Positions 1 through 12,784 are shown, numbered from the stretch's first letter. The stretch: 64,000 nucleotides of DNA from Punica granatum (GCF_007655135.1 NC_045127.1:43845538-43909537), one strand, 5' to 3'. A program made the numbers and translations. Notes: a model not told the origin generated them from the letters alone.

Positions 1-421
1 TATCCTTCACAATCCCTTCTTGCTCCGAACCTCCAACCCCAACTCCTGGAACCACCTTGACCTTTATCTCAGAGCCTCCATTAGGGACTTTCCTCCCCTC
101 CGCATCCTTCGTGGTAACCATAAAAGAAGCCGGGGCACATGCTGTCCCACCAGCTATTCCCACTCCAGCCGCCATGCACTTGGTGGGATCCACCGGCCCA
201 ATTGGCTTGTTTGCCAAATCCTCAGCCTCCTCAGATTCGCTGTCAGAGGAGTCCGCCGCCGCCTCCTCCTCCTCGCGGTTCTTGTCCACCTCCCTGAACG
301 TAGCCTCGAATGCCGCCTTTGCAGCCGCTGTTTTCTCCGCCTCGCTCTTCAGCTTGGCCTCCTCAGCTTGCTTCATCCATATGGGCTTAGCAACTGCATT
401 GCTAACACTGCGGTCCGCCAT
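1..421 (-). CDS. First coding exon of a filamin-type Ig-like repeat protein (partial, runs off the window)
   Basis: Reading the minus strand from the ATG at 421, the frame stays open to the window edge (about 140 residues). The first 50 residues are charged and Ala/Lys/Glu-rich, probably helical. An acidic Ser/Asp/Glu stretch follows. From about residue 85 comes a sequence with the look of a filamin/ABP280 Ig-like repeat: an Asp-Pro-x-Lys-Cys start, a Gly-rich turn, Phe-x-Val-x-Thr-x-Asp-Ala-x-Gly, then alternating Val/Lys strands. No signal peptide is seen, so it is probably cytosolic. An AG acceptor at 430-431 (minus) lies just upstream of the ATG, so an intron in the 5' UTR is likely. The downstream exons are outside the window, so the full domain set is unknown. 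The family call is from recall of the repeat pattern only. Confidence 0.6.
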   Translation of the reverse strand, partial: MADRSVSNAVAKPIWMKQAEEAKLKSEAEKTAAAKAAFEATFREVDKNREEEEAAADSSDSESEEAEDLANKPIGPVDPTKCMAAGVGIAGGTACAPASFMVTTKDAEGRKVPNGGSEIKVKVVPGVGVGGSEQEGIVKD

Positions 422-970
422 CAGAATCCTACACGGCACAAAATAGAGATTAGAATCCAAACTCAATTAACTAAATCAACAAAACAATGACATCAAATCC
501 TATCAAAATCGTCCAAAACGACACCTTTGTATGCAAAGTGGGAGCAGCGGGGAGCAATCGCCCCCCATCAGGTTTCAGGTTCAATAAGAACTCAGAACAA
601 TTACAAAGAATCCGTATCCTGCTTGTGCAATCAGACAGATATCGACAATCGACAGGACTCGCAAACTATGACAGAGAAGCACAAATAACAAAACCCTAAC
701 ACAAAGATTGGCACCTCTATGACTTCGGTCGGGCAATGAAAGAGCGGCTCCAGAGGATGAACAGTTGAGGGTTGCAGAGCAGAGGCCTCCGAGACGAGGA
801 TTGAAGAAGCGGAGCAGCCAAGCGAGCCTCGGAATGAGCAGCAGAGAGAAGATTTGCTGATCCCTTCCTTACGCTTGCGCCGAGAGTGCAGGAGGAAAGA
901 GGGAAGCGGATACCGATATGATAGGGCATGTCCAATCCAATCCGGCCCGACATTAAACCGGACACCCAAC
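422..970 (-). promoter_or_regulatory. 5' UTR / promoter region of the filamin-repeat gene, with a telo-box
   Basis: This stretch lies upstream of the minus-strand start at 421. It is more GC-rich at 730-900, as plant 5' UTRs often are. It holds an AAACCCTA telo-box at 691-698, a motif common near start sites of housekeeping plant genes. Transcript ends are inferred, not seen. Confidence 0.3.
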
Positions 971-2100
971 CGGTCCGGCCTGCAGTTACCAGGCCCGGTT
1001 TATAACCCCTTCAACCTAATCATGGGCACGTGCATATTGACAAATTACGCTCCATATAAGCGGAATTGCACCTCATGGGCAAGGGCAAAACGATGAGATT
1101 GGATTTCATTCAATAGGTTGAACATGCATTATGACCTCATTGATTTAAAAAAAAAATAAATAAATTTGTACCTATCATTAGACCCGCTGAAACAAAACTG
1201 GTATGTTTTGAGGAGGAGGATAATTTACCACAAACGGGATTTACTCTTCTGCACTCAAAAGTATAAAGCCCGAGTTCCACATTCAAGCCAAGCAGGCACA
1301 TTTTGGTTGCCCTCAACAAATAGTAGACTGAGCATAGTACGAGCCTACATGAACACGTAACCTTCTCTGATATCATGTTAAGTATTCACCAGACTTACTT
1401 ACTAGGGGTTGGATCTATATTTATCCTAAAAATTTTAATTGATACAATAGTAGATCCAAACATATTTTATATGATATATTATTCTTTTTAATTTTCGTGT
1501 ATGATATTACTCTCAATACACATAAATTATATTAATTGGTTCTATATGTATATGTTTCGGATGTAAAGTTAAGGGACGATCCGATCCTCACTTGAGGTGT
1601 GTCCAAAACATTTAAGTGAAATGCTCTCTTTTTTTCGATAAGTACTGTGATATCTGGAAAACCAATAGACCCCAATTAATTCAGTTCAAGACAGTCTGCC
1701 CACTAAAACGTAAAACTCTTCTAATCAAGTATTTTTTTTCATTCACAAAACTCAAATCCGATACCTTAGTTAAGGAAAATAAGCGCTGAATCTCTTGAAT
1801 TAACCTTATTAGTAAGTGAAATGCTCTTTGTCATAGGAATGAAAGATTTTGATTGCATGAGCCTAAATTTATAAATAGATTTACCAACATGGGTTGATTC
1901 AAAATATTCGATGTTCATTTTTCTTAAATAAAGTTTTAAATTCGAGTCTTATAAATGGAGAAAATCCATACTCTTAGAATTTTATTTCCTTAGTGGATCG
2001 ACCTGATTCGAACTGAATCAGTCGAGATTCGTTAGATTTTTTAATACCATGATATACATTAAAAAAATTATAAAACAGATTTAGTTCAAATTTCAAAAGA
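971..2100. other. Intergenic AT-rich DNA with degraded SINE pieces
   Basis: I see no supported gene. The segment at about 1985-2070 resembles the 3' part of the SINE copies at 3646 and 59137: a 'cgacctgattcgaac' stretch, then a TACCATGATATACATT-like end and an A-run. Confidence 0.4.
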
Positions 2101-2104
2101 TATG

Positions 2105-2196
2105 AGCATTACTTTCATCCAAACAAGATTCTTTGAATCTATAGTAGCATTACTTTCATCCAAACAAGATTCTTTGAATCTATAGTAGCATTACTT
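2105..2196. repeat. 41-bp tandem repeat, 2.2 copies
   Basis: Unit 2105-2145 starting AGCATTACTTTC is repeated without change at 2146-2186, and a third copy begins at 2187. Identical units point to a recent slippage or duplication event. Confidence 0.85.
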
Positions 2197-2989
2197 ATCT
2201 GCAATTTATTCATTTGTTGAAATGTTCAGTGCAATTTCATGGAGTATGTAAATGGCGATTCACTTTTCAATAGAAGACTAATGTAAAACCATTTAAGCAA
2301 GCGCAGATGTGCGCCACTGCGTTACACTCTCTTTGATTCAAATTCATTATGGGGCTTCCTTGTAATCAAAATAAGCCTTTAAATAATTCGAGCATCAGCA
2401 TTCGTGAACTCTTCACTCCTCTTACTCCCTCTTTTTCACTTTTGATAAATTTCAAGTATACTTTTACAATTTCGTAATTGGACAATGACATATTTCTTTT
2501 AAATTAGAACACTCAGCATCCCTACTTTTGCTAACGTTGTGGCATCTAGTATACTCTAGGTTGACGTGGTGCCTTTAAATATTATTATGATTTAAAATTT
2601 ATTTGTAAAAAGGATGTAGCGACATAGAACGATGATGGGACTCCCCCGCCGACAACCCATCCACTAGACGCGGCATTCTCGCCTTGGGGGTGCATCACCA
2701 ACGGGGGAGATGCAATTTTTTGGGGGCCTTGCATCCAATGGTGGTGGCGGCTCTTCCACCGACAACACCCCAAGGTGCAGATACCGAAAAACTCTGGTGC
2801 CTCCAATGACCTCACCTAAGACCGATGGATCCACCCCTCCCATTCAGGTCGTCTCATGGAAATTTTTTAAGGGAAAAAAGATGGGAGTGAAATCCAGTGA
2901 TAGACCTCCTCGCAGATACCCGATGGGCTCCTGCCAATGACCCACCTCAAATGTGGTCTCATTGTCAATCTCCTCGCTATTTGAGGGTG

Positions 2990-3530
2990 TCATATATATA
3001 TATATATATATTGAATGCTTAGTCAAGTGCCGCGACATTAAAAATGAGATGGTGTCCTGCTTTGAAAGGAGGAAGTTTCATTGCGCATTTAGTAAGTACT
3101 ATGATCTGACTCCACCTGCGGTTGATGAATATCCATTGTTTGCATCCGGTGAATTCACTGAAGAGAAAGCTAAGCTAGTTATTGATGACATATGCTTGGA
3201 TGGATCTAGCTGGGATATTACAAAGGGAGCTTATATATTGATCAGTCGTGGTGATCTAACGGCTGATGCCAAGGTTTGGTTTATTTTCTGACGACAAGAT
3301 TGATGCCTAGTTCAAATGTGAGCACTGTTCGGAAGGAGATCTGCTAGGAGGAATCCGGCTTATATGGAGATCTGCTTCAAGAGGATAGAAGATATGTTTC
3401 AGTTCCATGGGATGTACTTTAACTTGGACATGTCTCAGCATCCAGTCATGCCAACTTGGAGCAAGTTCGAGCAAGCTGATTGTGCAAGACAAGCAGGGGT
3501 GGAGGGGCAACAATAACCATCACCAGATCA
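2990..3530 (+). pseudogene. Degenerate fragment of a plant transposon-protein ORF
   Basis: An open frame up to 3291 contains 'FERRKFHCAFSKYYDL' and ends 'ADAKVWF'. One base out of frame it continues as 'LTTRLMPSSNVSTVRKE' and then hits a stop. This order (Trp-Phe, an aromatic-Leu pair, Arg-Leu-x-Pro-Ser, Val-Ser-x-Val-x-Lys-Glu) recalls the putative plant transposon protein domain (Pfam Transposase_32 type) found in repeat-derived plant ORFs. A further short open piece at about 3364-3510 may be a more distal part. A (TA)n run at 2993-3011 sits at its start. The frameshift and stops mark it as dead. The family call is moderate. Confidence 0.45.
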
Positions 3531-3645
3531 TGTGGCTGAATGATGAACTTCTAGAACGCGATAGAGAAGGGGGTGGTGGTGGGTCCCTTTAGGGCTTGGA
3601 CGGTTCTTACTTTCCGGTTAAGAAGTAATCAAGCTACTAATAAAA

Positions 3646-3819
3646 GTGTTGGCTGGGTGGTAAGCAGCTCACCCCCGTAAGAAGAAGAACACGAGTTCAA
3701 ACCCCAAAAAGCGCACTTGTTGGAAGGAAGAATAATCTCTAATGCTCGATCTCCCGACTTGACTAGTCAGATCCCATTGGATTTCTAGATACCAGGATAC
3801 ACACTAAAAAAAAAAAAAA
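3646..3819 (+). mobile_element. tRNA-derived SINE, family A, copy 1
   Basis: It begins with a box-A-like 'ggctgggtggtaagcagc' and has a box-B-like 'gagttcaaacccc' at 3693-3705. It ends in an A-run of about 14. The same sequence order, including the '...gcacttgttgg' and 'cccgact' blocks, recurs at 59137-59303, which establishes a family. Confidence 0.75.
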
Positions 3820-4970
3820 GAAGTGATCAGCTAAATTTGGAAAGAATAATTTGAATAGCTCACAAAATCGACCCATAGGAGGCATCCTTGAGAGGGCCTC
3901 AGCATTCCATTCGATTGTACTTTGAAAAGCCGAGCGAAAGTAAACCCAGACTACACCCTCCAGCCTCCGTTAGCTCAGGATGCTATGTAATTAATTTTTA
4001 TAAATATTTTTTTAAAATCAGAAATTAATAAATTAATTTTTGGTTGAAAAAGTGGTCGCGGGAGTATAGTGCAAAAATTTATGAGTCGGATGATACTTTA
4101 CTGCTAGGCCTAAAGATGATGCACTGCAAACTAGATTTTATTCTTTATTGAACGCAGTATCACGAGTACGTTTTAATGGAAGAGCTAAAAAAGGGCAGAA
4201 AAACAATGAAAAGAAAAGAAAATCAAAAGGCGCACTTTTTTTTTTTGTTTTTTGGCTTGATCAAAAGCCCTCTTTATTTGATTAGTCCCATGGTTCAGAG
4301 TATGGGCATTCCTCATAAGTAATACACCAAGTCATGTGTTCCAATTTCATCAGTAATATGAGGCTCCTTGAGGCAAGGCAAAAGCTCAATCTCATATCGT
4401 CTTAAAAAACAATTCACAGGATTAGCCAAAAACATTGAAATTCAATCTCCATGCGTAGCAAGTGCATCGGACAAGTCACGAGAATTAAAAATAACAGGCT
4501 ACTGCTTTTATTTCTCAGCAACTTAAAGATATTTACGCGAACAAAACGAATTCAAACATCTGAGAAATTACAACCTTAATAACTTCACTCATACCAACCA
4601 AAGGCAAGACATTCTACAACAAAGTTTAATCCTTCGATCTTGCTCAGCCACCTCCAATATTTGCATCAATTCTGAAATTCATAAATAGCTCTCTCGCTTC
4701 ACATAATCGGTTCTTCCAAGATCATATGGACAACGCTCCTACAAGTAAATAGAACGAGCACCATTATTCAGAAGCTTAATCCTTCACCAAGGAAAAGAAA
4801 ACACCTGCTAGTCCTAATAATAATTTTTCTCCTCAAGCAATTGTATTTGAGAATGGACTTTTACAACATAAGCCAGGTCACTCGAGCGCTAGACCACTAG
4901 CAAAGAATACAGTGAAAATCGATAACCTGGGTGTCCGCTCAACTTGAAAATGTTTGTCCACTCCTGTTGA
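3820..4970. other. Intergenic / 3' flank of the DUF7794 gene
   Basis: No gene is supported here. The part nearest 4974 is probably 3' UTR of the minus-strand gene. The rest is AT-rich, with poly-A and poly-T runs. Confidence 0.4.
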
Positions 4971-4973
4971 TGT

Positions 4974-7900
4974 TTAATCGAGCTTGACATTAGAATACAG
5001 AAGGGTGTCCCTCGTGAGTGGCATATTGAGGAGGAAGTAAATCTGCAAAATATATAAAAGGGCATTAAAGGAATGGCACCAATGATGATTGTATTGGATT
5101 CCTCTGACATTCAGTGGTAGTGAGGTTTTACTTGGATGGCCAGATAGGTATTGAAATAGAGCAGAAGAATGGCGATTAAAGTGGATTCATCCACTATCAA
5201 ACGATACCGTTTTGGTCTCAGATGGTATTTCAATTTCATACTGAATTGTTTCAATGGCAAAAAGTTTTCCATCATTTTATTCTTGAAAAACAAGGAAAAC
5301 AAGGGAAAACTATATTCTATTGCACTTCTGATATTTTACACAGTCCAACATGTTCAGTAAATACAAGCCAATATATTTTTTCCCCTCATTTTTCTCATTT
5401 TATTTTAAGAAGAATAAAAACATATTGCGCCCATAGTTTCTCCCAAATATGTATTTTTTAAGTGAAAAAACTGTTGACAGAAGCTATCATTTGTAAAATC
5501 AGAAGACATATACCATGTGCAATCACATTCAAGAACTAAGCCTAACTAATATTCCCTTGATTTAAATGTACAAGCAGATGAAACTAATAAGTTTCAATTT
5601 TTTTCAAATGAACAATTTAAAGACCAGGGCCTACGCTAAACAGGTTAAAGAACAGATCGAAACTGAAAAAGATTATTGAATAAAATGAGGACTGCATAGT
5701 ACTAGGCTCATGGGCCTCCCTTGTAACCGAAAAAAAAATGAGGACTGCATAAATGTAATTGCTTACCCCAATGAGAGTTGAAATGAGCAAAATTAATCCT
5801 GTTAGCCACGCAAGAGTTCGCCTAACCAACAATTTCTCTATATCAGCAGCACTGGGAATACTCTTCTCTTCTTCCAACCATCGTGCAGATGGGCGAGAGT
5901 CAACAATAACATTTAATAATGCATCTGATGAAACATCGTTGTTGAAGAAGATTGCCCCAACAATTTGACCTGTTAAATAGTGTATCTCCAGATTAAGATT
6001 GAAAGGAAAATAACATAAATTCTCTAACAGATGAAGGAACCAATGACTAATTCGAAAAGTACTTCAATGCACGTTAAATGTAATCCTGAATAATGCAATA
6101 GTTGTGTTGAATAGGAATTGGTTAATATGATATCAGCCAACAATGCAACATCTATTGTGTTTTGTAAACCAAATAATACTAACCATCATATGCAGCCTGC
6201 AACGAGTTGTACATCTTGGTCAATACAGCAAGTAATAATCTAGCTCCTTGTTCTGCAACACCATGAGAACCATAATGCTCCTGCAAAACCTATAATGGAC
6301 ATGAAAGAAAACTTGATTTAATATGAGCATCCATGGTTGAAGGAGATTTAGGATGTGACACATTCAAGGAAGATTACTTGTCACCCTCACCTTACAAGCA
6401 TGTAAATTGTCTAAAGTATGATCAAATAGAGAAAACAGAATTTTAGAGTGCGTTTGGATATAAAGTAGAGTTGAGTTGAGTTTTGGTTTTAATTGGTTTG
6501 TAATGATTGTATTGTTGAATTATGAGAAAAAGTGTGAAAAAGTAATAAATAATTGAGAGAAAGTAATGATTAAATAATAATTGTGTTGTTGAATTGTGAA
6601 AAAGTAATGACTAGAGGAGAAAATTTAATATTAAAAATTGAATTGAATGGTTAAAAAAAATTTAAAAATGAAAAAAAGTAATGACTGTGATGTTGAATTG
6701 AAGATAAGTGGAGTGGAGTTGAGTTCAATTTTCAAAAAACAAACACACCCTTAACTACTTTGGTGGTTTATCGAAGGATATATATCATTACTTTACAAAG
6801 ATGACACATTCTGAATGGCTTTAACGACAAAATTGCATGCATGCATACATAAGGAGACAGTCAAGCAACAAGTGCTTCTTGGTGAGTGCATTTACTGCAT
6901 TTCAGAAAGAACATTTGTGGCTACTCAGCCAACTTCTCATCAGGCGGAAATTGTAGACTCTGTGCAGAATTAATGCGTTATAGGACACACAAGTATCTTC
7001 CGCAGATATTTGTGCAAATTGCCTCCAGAAAGAATGTAAAATCTACTCCTGTTCAGTTTTTGTGGTTGCATGTTAAAACCTGGACTCTTTTATGAAACTT
7101 TAAAAATTCAAAACTTTCATCTCCAGATGCCTTACCCGCTTACGTAGCAAGGGTATGGCTCTAAAGAGCGAACATCAAGGAGACAATGAACAAATAAAGC
7201 ATCAATTCCAGTTTCAGCTGTTATGTGTTATGCAAAGACAAAGGAACAAACACTGTGTTTGAGAGGAGGGGCTTGAAGGGGAGGTATTTGGAGCAAAGAG
7301 GATCTCCTTGTTTGGGGGAGTGGATTGAATAAGAGGGAGGAACAAGAAGGGAGAGGGAGGGATTTGGAGGTAGATACTCTCCAATACATTTGCTCCATTT
7401 TAAGGAACTATAACCCTCCAAATTGGAGGAACTAATTTGTTGTTTGGAACTCTCTTATACTCAACTCTCTTGCAATATATACTTTTTAAACTTTTGTACA
7501 AATATTATCATTTCTCCACTCACTCCTCTCCTCTCCCTCGCTAACTACTCTCAGATAAGGGAGACAACTCTCCTCTTGTTCCCCTCCATTTCCTCTCCTC
7601 TCCTCTCCTTCCTTCTCTGCCCCTTCCCTCCCATCCCCTCACCTCTCCCTTCCTTAATCCCTTCAATACTCCCAAACACACCGTAACGAGCATTTTCTAA
7701 TTTCTATAACCTTCAAAATTGGAATCTCCACAAATTTGGAAGCTTATTTTGCAGTGAAGGTTGGTGATGGTTCACCTCCAAGTTGACCAAGTGTGGAGAT
7801 GAATCCAGGTATGTGGTCTGGGACTCCCGTCCAACCATTAACCAGATGAAATCTAAGATAATTTACTGAAGAAATCAGAAGGAGATGGCAAAATGTTGTC

Positions 7901-10667
7901 ATCGTTGAAGGCTTGTTGGAACTTCATCATTACATGTAGATAGTCCATAAGCAACCATGTGATCTAACCACAGAGAAGTGGCTCTACAAAACACCAAGAT
8001 GAAAAACTATACCTACAATCATGGCGTACATCAAAAGAACTTGCATTCCTCGTCTATAGCAGGAGGCTCTAAAATTCTGTTCCCAAGAATATGGATTAAA
8101 GCTGCATCTCTTTATTTAGATTGTTCTCTTGAGTTTCACTCTGCTATGCAAGATAACACATCATACCCATGCAACATAACGTACTGACTATGGAAATGAC
8201 TGAATACAATTTTTCCACATAAATACTTTCCCGTGGAAGCTAGGACCATATCACCGATTTATCGTCACAGACATAATGGAAGATAAGTCATTACCTTGAT
8301 GCCATCAAATGAGCCTTTGATTAATTCAGCAGGTCTCATCGTGCTCTGTGAGATATCCTCATGCATCTCAATTGCTCTTTTAATATTGTGGACAAGGGAG
8401 ATGAGACTCGCAGTGAACTCTCTATCTGCTTTCTGCATATAAAAGAATGTGCTTGAATTTACACATTAACCAGTGAAAAGGAGAAAAACTCTTCAATGGC
8501 CCAAGATAATAGTTCACTTACAAAAATTGAGAAAGATAGATAGTAGTCGTTAGTACCTACCTTAGACAAAGAAAGAGAAATCTTGGCATTGGTTCCCAGC
8601 GGTATGATCAACTTGCCAGCTAGTGCTTCCAAGCCATCATGAACATATGACCCACCCATCCAAGATGCCTGAATATATAGAATATTTTAGTAAGATGCAA
8701 TTGACATATAAAGACACACAAAGTAATATTATTTTCTTCCAATTAAACTTACAAAATTGTGGATCTCTTCATCAGTGAATGAACCAGAATCAAGAGAGTC
8801 CGATCCATCAATAGCAACAACTGAAACTCCCTCATCTGCAACCAAATGAGCATTGCATTAGGAAACACTAGACATCAAACAACTTTATGACAGAGTATAA
8901 AGGGATCCAGCATAGTTTATAGGGCAGGTAGAAAACATCAACAACCTGGTAGTTGAATGTTAGCCTTCTCAGAGGCAAAAACAACCTTCCTCTGTCCACC
9001 TTTGAGTAGATCTAACTCAATCAACTGATCAGAATCTACATATAAAGAAAACATTTAGTTTAAAACCAGAAGTCACCTAAATTGTTTTGTAATAATAGGA
9101 TTAATGAAAAGACCTTGAACTCCTCTAACTTCCACCACAAAAGCAGCACGAGGTCTATCAAATGGATTTGGCCTGAGCACCTCGTTCAACTGAAAATATG
9201 TCAATTAGCATCGCAAAGATATCCAACAAATAAACCAGATAAAAAACAATCAATTCACTTTCGCGCTATGCACCTTTGAAGAACCAGCAGCTGAAAGCGT
9301 GGCAGGTGGAGGTAAACCAAGCAAGACAGAGACTGCAGCACCGACTTCAGGAAGTGATATTGTATTTGACTGACAATAAAGACAGATTGCATGGTTAACA
9401 CAACTTGGGATAAATTAAACTCAAAATAATGCAATCTCAATTACATAGACGACAGTTAACAATGAGTTATAACTACAAGTCTGCTAACACTGGCATCATC
9501 TACTCTGTAAATACGTGTGCATGAGAACATAGTAGAGATCCAAATTCACATTTTCTCAGCCCAGATACTTCTTACCATTATGGATGTCACGCTGCTCTCC
9601 TAGATTCATGCAGACTTACAGGTCTATCTTATATTTCCAACTGTCAAGACAACCTTACCTTAAGGGAGCTTGTCTACCTTAAGCATCAACGGTACATAAT
9701 CCACATTCTCCTATAGATGCTCATCCCTAGTCCTTAATTTTTTAAGCCTTTGCATTAGTCCATCAAGCCATCCTCAGTCAGCGAAGTCAAAGAACATTTC
9801 AAAGTCATGAATTTCATCCCACCAAAAGTTCATCACAACCCTTCCGTAACTCAATATTAGAGAGCATCAATAGCCCTATTTACTGCACAAGTTGTAAATA
9901 TCCCCCACTAACTGCAAAAGTTATCCTAAAGATCTGAATGCATTTTTCTCCCCTAAACCTTTAAACCTCAGAATAGGATTTCTGTTCTTCCATCCTTCAG
10001 CAAACTTGAACTAAAAAAAATCACAACCACGTAGTTTCTGCAAAATTTGTCCTTTATCAATTTCCCCCAAACTCCATCCAGGATTCCTGGTAATCCTATT
10101 CATCAATCTACCCGGACTAAATCAAAAAGAAATCAGAAGACCCTAACATCTCATTGTATTTGAAATAATCTAATATTATTACCATTGCAGGTTCAAGAAA
10201 TTAATCCATCTAACCCATAAAGCTTTTCAATTGATTAAAGGGATGCCCACAGAATATCAAAATCCCCCATTATGACACAATCGCCGAGCTCAATTGCAAC
10301 CCTCTTCATCCCTTTTCTGAAATTTTAGCACCTAATCAGACGAACGACAGAGAAAAAAAAATTCAGGGGAAAAGAAAAGCCAGATGCCCAATTAATAGGG
10401 CCTCTAATTGAGTACCTCGATGGCATCTTGAGGCGATCGGGCACGAAGATACTTATGAGTGGCACTGTCGATGAAGAAAACCGAACCAGTCGCTTCCGCC
10501 TATCGCCAAAACCAACCGAATTAACTAAACAGAGAGGAAAATTCATTGCGACTGCTCCCAGCCGTGACATGAAGATCAAACCCTACCTTGGATCGGACAA
10601 AGAGAAGCGAAGAGATGAGGAATAGCTGAAGAAGAAGAAGAAGAAGACGACTGCAATGGGATGCCAT
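4974..10667 (-). CDS. Type I single-pass membrane protein, DUF7794 type
   Basis: Eleven exons on the minus strand: 10667-10587, 10499-10416, 9369-9274, 9189-9114, 9035-8946, 8835-8753, 8668-8561, 8432-8295, 6289-6184, 5969-5767, 5042-4974. Together they give 1134 nt (377 aa) with frame kept at every junction. Residues 1-24 form a Leu-rich signal peptide. A luminal domain opens with 'GSVFFIDSATHKYLRARSP' and holds 'LNEVLRPNPFDRPRA'. A membrane helix lies at about residues 340-361, followed by a short basic tail ending SNVKLD. I recognise this order from plant DUF7794 proteins (At3g13410-like), probably in the endomembrane system; the biochemical role is unknown. The 2-kb intron 6290-8294 has been filled by MITEs, and a small SINE fragment sits just inside the last intron. 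Confidence 0.85.
5685..5751 (+). mobile_element. Short 5'-truncated SINE with perfect target-site duplication
   Basis: The 14-bp direct repeat ATGAGGACTGCATA (5685-5698 and 5738-5751) flanks about 39 bp ending CCTCCCTTGTAACCG plus an A-run. That tail is shared with SINE-like copies ending near 29722, 30470, 39628 and 54560. It lies in the last intron of the DUF7794 gene, only 15 bp beyond the donor at 5766-5765. Confidence 0.75.
6446..6750. mobile_element. MITE, PIF/Harbinger type, 305 bp, TTA target duplication
   Basis: Termini GAGTGCGTTTGG and (reverse complement) GGGTGTGTTTG form an inverted pair, and TTA flanks both sides (6443-6445, 6751-6753). The interior is AT-rich and non-coding. 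A closely related copy is at 18339-18616. It sits in the large intron of the DUF7794 gene. Confidence 0.75.
7253..7682. mobile_element. MITE-like element with purine/pyrimidine-asymmetric arms
   Basis: The left end 'ACTGTGTTTGAGAGG' and the right end (reverse complement 'GGTGTGTTTGGGAG') are inverted. The left half is G/A-rich ('gggagagggagggattt') and the right half is C/T-rich ('cctctcctctccttcc'), so the strand could fold back on itself. No clear target duplication was found. Confidence 0.5.
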
Positions 10668-10671
10668 CGTC

Positions 10672-10674
<3 letters not shown>

Positions 10675-10704
<30 letters not shown>
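10675..10704. repeat. (GA)n microsatellite in the 5' UTR of the DUF7794 gene
   Basis: About 15 GA dinucleotides begin 8 bp upstream of the minus-strand ATG at 10667, so on the transcript this is a (CT)n 5' leader. Such CT leaders are common near plant transcription starts. Confidence 0.9.
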
Positions 10705-10709
<5 letters not shown>

Positions 10710-10809
10710 TGGCAATGGAGGTGAATCGGGATCAGTCCGTGATGGTGGAACTGCCCGACGTCGTTTTGCCGGAAGATGTCAGGCCTCAGGAGGCTTCGTT
10801 GTTTTTGTA

Positions 10810-12784
10810 GCTTACCGATGTATTTTTAAGTTGGCCCCAAATTTCTCTACAGTTTCGTTTCACGCCCTAAATCTATTTTCTATCTCATCCTGGTCCCTGA
10901 TGTTTTAGAAATATGAAATGTACGCCACAAGCTTCAGGATTAATATGCATGGGAAAATCATTCATTTCCTATGTTATTTACACAGTCGACTCGCTTAGTT
11001 GCGAATTTTCGTGTAAAAACTCTTTCACTAGTCATAAGTTGCTCAGCTAGCTATGTGACCCTTCCTCATGAAGTATCATCAATGCAAAACCTCTTTCGCA
11101 TTTTAGAAACCGTCTTCGTTCTGAGTTAAGCTTACTTGACCATGCCAGTATGACTTGTCGATCTTTCTGTACAGTTTGCTAGCACGTCCGTCTCAATCGA
11201 AATAGTGCAAACAAGCCGCCAAGCAGCTTGGCTCATGTAAGCCGATACGCATGACATGGACAATGCAGTGGAAGTTCAGACTAGTCAACAGGTTTCATCC
11301 GAGCTATGGCAGAAGACATTATCAAGGATGTTATGTTTTGAAGACTCTTTTTAACTAAAATTGAAACCACATTTTCTTTTTTAATCAATTTTGAGATCAA
11401 AACAGAGTTTGAACAAGTGACAGTTATTTGTTCTTGGGAGTTTGGGAGATCATCGAATCGATTGGATTTAACGGTTCCCGGCAACAGGAAGGCAACAGGA
11501 AGGAGATGCAGAGTCCAATACATTGTCAAACTAGTACATACAAGATTATTGGAATCATTATTTCTTTTGATTGATACGTACAAGAACAAATACAAATCTC
11601 CTCCCATCTATTCTGCCCTAAAACCCTGGAAGAGGACGGGGAGAGACCAATTCAGATTGGGATTTGTGATACTAAACAGCTTTATGCAAAGTAAATAACA
11701 TCCCTCCATTAGAAGGAAAAATTAGTAACATGTTTCACTGATCGATACGGTAACTTCTCAGACATATTTGAATAACGGCTAGGGATGAACACATCAATCG
11801 GTTTTAGCCATTGGAGTTGCTTGAAATTTTAAAACCTACAAAACTGTCGAGCAAGAAGAAGGTAAACGAGGCATCACACATCACGGCATGCTTTCCCATT
11901 TTCAGTAAATGCTATTCCTGCAGAAAATGTTAACGGGGGAAGTAAGGTACTTTACTTTTCGCAGCGCATTATATTCATGCTTTTGTATTTCACACACTGA
12001 CCCATATAGCACTGCTTCTGCCTCCCTCTGCCACTGCTGCTATCACCAAACCCGACGGGCTGAAATCCACCCTGGATCAGCCAGCCTGTGACAATGTTCA
12101 GCTGGTCCAGGTCTGAACTGAATTGGGCTGGCCTGTCCAGGTAAGATCAGCCAGTCGAGGCACAGCGAAGGAGACCAACAGAGGCAATGGTGGCAGACAT
12201 AGTCCATGGGACTTGGGTTGTCCCATGCCATGTCCGAGATTAATTTACAGAGGTTAAGAAGTCATTCTCCAAAAAGTCATAATAAATTTTCAATGATTTT
12301 CGAACACACTGGTTTTCTGCCCAATAAACACGGGAAAAGGGAGAGACCTAGGATTGTTGTTAATGCTCATGAACAGAAAATAGATTAGTAGATTTAACAG
12401 TCCCAATCACCAATTAATAATATTAACGACAATCTCGAACATCGAGAAACAACAGGACAATATAGAGAAGAAAACTAACCTTATATCGTTCGACTCTTTG
12501 CAAACCATTATCAGGCATAGCACTCAGCTTTCATTTACAAAATAATCTGCAAGGGATGCAACAACTGCACAATAAATTACTAAAAGAATCTCACTGATCA
12601 TGCTTTCTAACAATTATGGCTGATGTGGATATTATGGCTAAACTTGTAAAAGAGAAACGCATGAGCCGCATAGAACATGAGGGAAGGATAAATCATAAGT
12701 TCTCTCAACATGTAGCCCTCTGATATGCTTTTGAACTTTCTGTAAAATGAACCCCTAGGCTGATACCATAACTGACCATCCAAA
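10810..12784. other. Intergenic region between the DUF7794 gene and GatB
   Basis: No gene is supported. The part next to 12784 is probably the GatB 3' UTR. The short open frames at 11281-11698 and 12043-12388 lack homology I recognise and lack splice context. Confidence 0.4.

Noticed and set aside
57..490. Two plus-strand ORFs at the window start
   Set aside because: Antisense to the filamin-repeat exon, which has far better protein character.
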